Source: Azohydromonas lata NBRC 102462
GTDB taxonomy: Bacteria > Pseudomonadota > Gammaproteobacteria > Burkholderiales > Burkholderiaceae_C
Reading direction: 5' to 3'
Assembly: GCA_945878385.1 (NCBI GenBank)
Contig: CAMCTE010000125.1
Coordinates: 1-8,123, forward strand
DNA: 8,123 bases
The notes beneath the pieces are model-generated. The model worked only from the letters and a program-made list of their open reading frames with translations, was not told the origin of the DNA and did no database searches. The position numbers and the translations under genes were made by a program. This document shows, piece by piece, positions 5,620-8,123 of the stretch. How positions within the stretch are numbered: position 1 is the first letter of the stretch; each line of letters opens with the position of its first letter.

Positions 5620-5967
5620 TCAGTCTGGGCGGTTCGTACCGGTTTCGTTCTGCCGCTGCAGCGAGGTGATGTGAAACACCATGCCTCGTCCGTTGCGTGC
5701 CGGCGCGAGGAACCCGTGAAAGCCCACCGGTTCATCCATCGCCAGCTGCTGCGCCTGCACTGCCAAGGTACCGATGCACACTGCCTTGCAGTCCATCGTC
5801 ACCTTGCGCGGTGTGCCCTCCTCCTGCACCACGGACTGGTGATCGATCACCAAGTCCACAGCCGGCAGGCCCGCGGGCGTGTAGCGCAGCGCTGAACGCT
5901 CCTTGATCACGCCCGACAAGCTCAGCCGGTTGGTACCGGGCTGTGCGGCGGGGGCGCCAGGCGTCAA
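5620..5967 (-). CDS. priB: Primosomal replication protein N (PriB)
   Basis: A 115-residue single-domain OB-fold protein related to SSB. It binds single-stranded DNA and works with PriA in reloading DnaB at stalled forks. Supporting segments are NRLSLSGVIKE (13-23), RYTPAGLPAVDLVIDH (28-43), typical of the family, and GFHGFLAPARNGRGMVFHI (82-100), the SSB/PriB-like strand with a basic loop. Its position between rpsF and rpsR, exactly as in the E. coli operon, confirms the call. The start is probably TTG at 5967, 14 bases after the rpsF stop: no ATG or GTG lies in frame early enough to keep the first beta-strand. The nearest Shine-Dalgarno-like AGCAGG is very close to the TTG, so translation may be weak or coupled to rpsF. 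The tail after the OB fold (QRQNETGTNRPD) is polar and probably disordered. Confidence 0.93.
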   Translation of the reverse strand: MTPGAPAAQPGTNRLSLSGVIKERSALRYTPAGLPAVDLVIDHQSVVQEEGTPRKVTMDCKAVCIGTLAVQAQQLAMDEPVGFHGFLAPARNGRGMVFHITSLQRQNETGTNRPD

Positions 5968-5981
5968 CGCCTGCTGGTTCG

Positions 5982-6350
5982 TCAGGCCGCAGCCTCCTGG
6001 GATGTGGAAGTCTTGCGCGCTTCTTCGCGCTCAACCGACTTCATCATCACCGAGGGGTTGGTCTCAGCCTTGTCCTTGGCCACGGTCAGGTGGCGCAGCA
6101 CGGCGTCGTTGAAGCGGAAGCCCGTCTCGAGTTCAGCCAGGGTCTCCTTGCTGCACTCGATGTTCAGGCACAGGTAGTGCGCCTTGGCCAGCTTTTGGAT
6201 CTGGTAGGCCAACTGACGGCGGCCCCAGTCCTCAACCCGATGCACCTTGCCGGCAGCGCCGGTGATCAAGGCCTTGTAACGCTCCAGCATGGCCGGAACT
6301 TGTTCGCTTTGATCCGGATGGATCAGCAGAACGATCTCGTAGTGACGCAT
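5982..6350 (-). CDS. rpsF: 30S ribosomal protein S6 (bS6)
   Basis: A 122-residue protein that pairs with bS18 on the 30S platform. The start MRHYEIVLLIHPDQSEQV matches the family's first beta-strand. Residues 36-59 carry the conserved VHRVEDWGRRQLAYQIQKL core, and FRFNDAVLRHLTV (78-90) forms the last strand. The C-terminal tail, rich in Glu, Ser and Ala, is unstructured, as is usual. The frame is open upstream to 6413, but ATG 6350 is clearly the start: a strong AAGGAG (6361-6356) sits six bases before it, and the upstream residues do not resemble bS6. It is the first gene of the rpsF-priB-rpsR-rplI operon. In E. coli the S6:S18 complex represses its own operon by binding the rpsF leader; I could not identify that RNA motif here. 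Confidence 0.97.
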   Translation of the reverse strand: MRHYEIVLLIHPDQSEQVPAMLERYKALITGAAGKVHRVEDWGRRQLAYQIQKLAKAHYLCLNIECSKETLAELETGFRFNDAVLRHLTVAKDKAETNPSVMMKSVEREEARKTSTSQEAAA

Positions 6351-6431
6351 GTAATCTCCTTGTGGATTCCGTTTGTCGGAAGCCGCCCACGCGCGTCGGT
6401 GCGGGTGCGGCAAGGTGGCGAAAAGCCTTCA

Positions 6432-6437
6432 AGTATA
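6432..6437 (-). promoter_or_regulatory. Possible -10 element of the rpsF operon
   Basis: On the - strand the gap between ppsA and rpsF (6351-6467) contains TATACT (6437-6432), one base from the sigma-70 consensus TATAAT, about 80 bases before the rpsF ATG. The surrounding AT-rich patch (AAAATCCGCTATACTTGAAGG region) stands out in an otherwise GC-rich gap. At 16-18 bp upstream I see no good TTGACA, so the -35 is weak or absent. The position suits a leader long enough for S6:S18 autoregulation, which is an inference. Confidence 0.45.
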
Positions 6438-6467
6438 GCGGATTTTCGGGTTTGCCCTGAGCCTCGC

Positions 6468-8123
<1,656 letters not shown>

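Overview
The window looks like the chromosome of a GC-rich betaproteobacterium, most likely Burkholderiales and close to Comamonadaceae. This rests on the gene order rpsF-priB-rpsR-rplI-dnaB, the style of the DnaK/DnaJ and phosphoenolpyruvate synthase proteins, and the codon use. It is an inference from protein resemblance, not from a search. Almost all of it is conserved housekeeping sequence. The two unusual parts are an intein inside the replicative helicase gene and a structured repeat region between dnaJ and dnaB.

Layout. On the + strand, the last 145 codons of dnaK (1-438) are followed by dnaJ (542-1693), the standard Hsp70/Hsp40 chaperone pair. The dnaK-dnaJ gap holds two mutually exclusive GC hairpins. 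From 1694 to 1958, where dnaJ and dnaB converge, there is no gene. Instead there is a short array of 26-35 bp tandem repeats, then a 173-bp element with nearly identical 30-bp inverted ends and three internal hairpins. Everything after that is on the - strand. Read in the direction of transcription it is: ppsA (8123-6468, 5' end outside the window), rpsF (6350-5982), priB (5967-5620), rpsR (5573-5289), rplI (5276-4824), a clear rho-independent terminator (4779-4751), then dnaB (4673-1959).

How the genes relate. rpsF-priB-rpsR-rplI is the classic operon coupling three ribosomal proteins (bS6, bS18, bL9) to the primosome protein PriB. dnaB, which acts with PriB at restarted forks, comes directly after. 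The terminator suggests that dnaB is at least partly expressed separately, and its short leader carries two sequences that each differ by one base from a DnaA box. DnaB is made as a precursor of about 904 residues. A 421-residue intein with a two-motif LAGLIDADG homing endonuclease sits between the conserved Glu and Ser of the DLRE/SGAIEQDAD helicase motif, so active helicase depends on protein splicing. The intein keeps Cys1, the TxxH motif, the terminal His-Asn and a Ser at +1, but has Ala where the F-block His usually sits. ppsA (gluconeogenic PEP synthesis) is an upstream neighbour with no evident functional link.

I found no tRNA, rRNA, CRISPR array, transposase or phage gene. The best candidates for something under-described are the palindromic intergenic element and the intein with its atypical F block.
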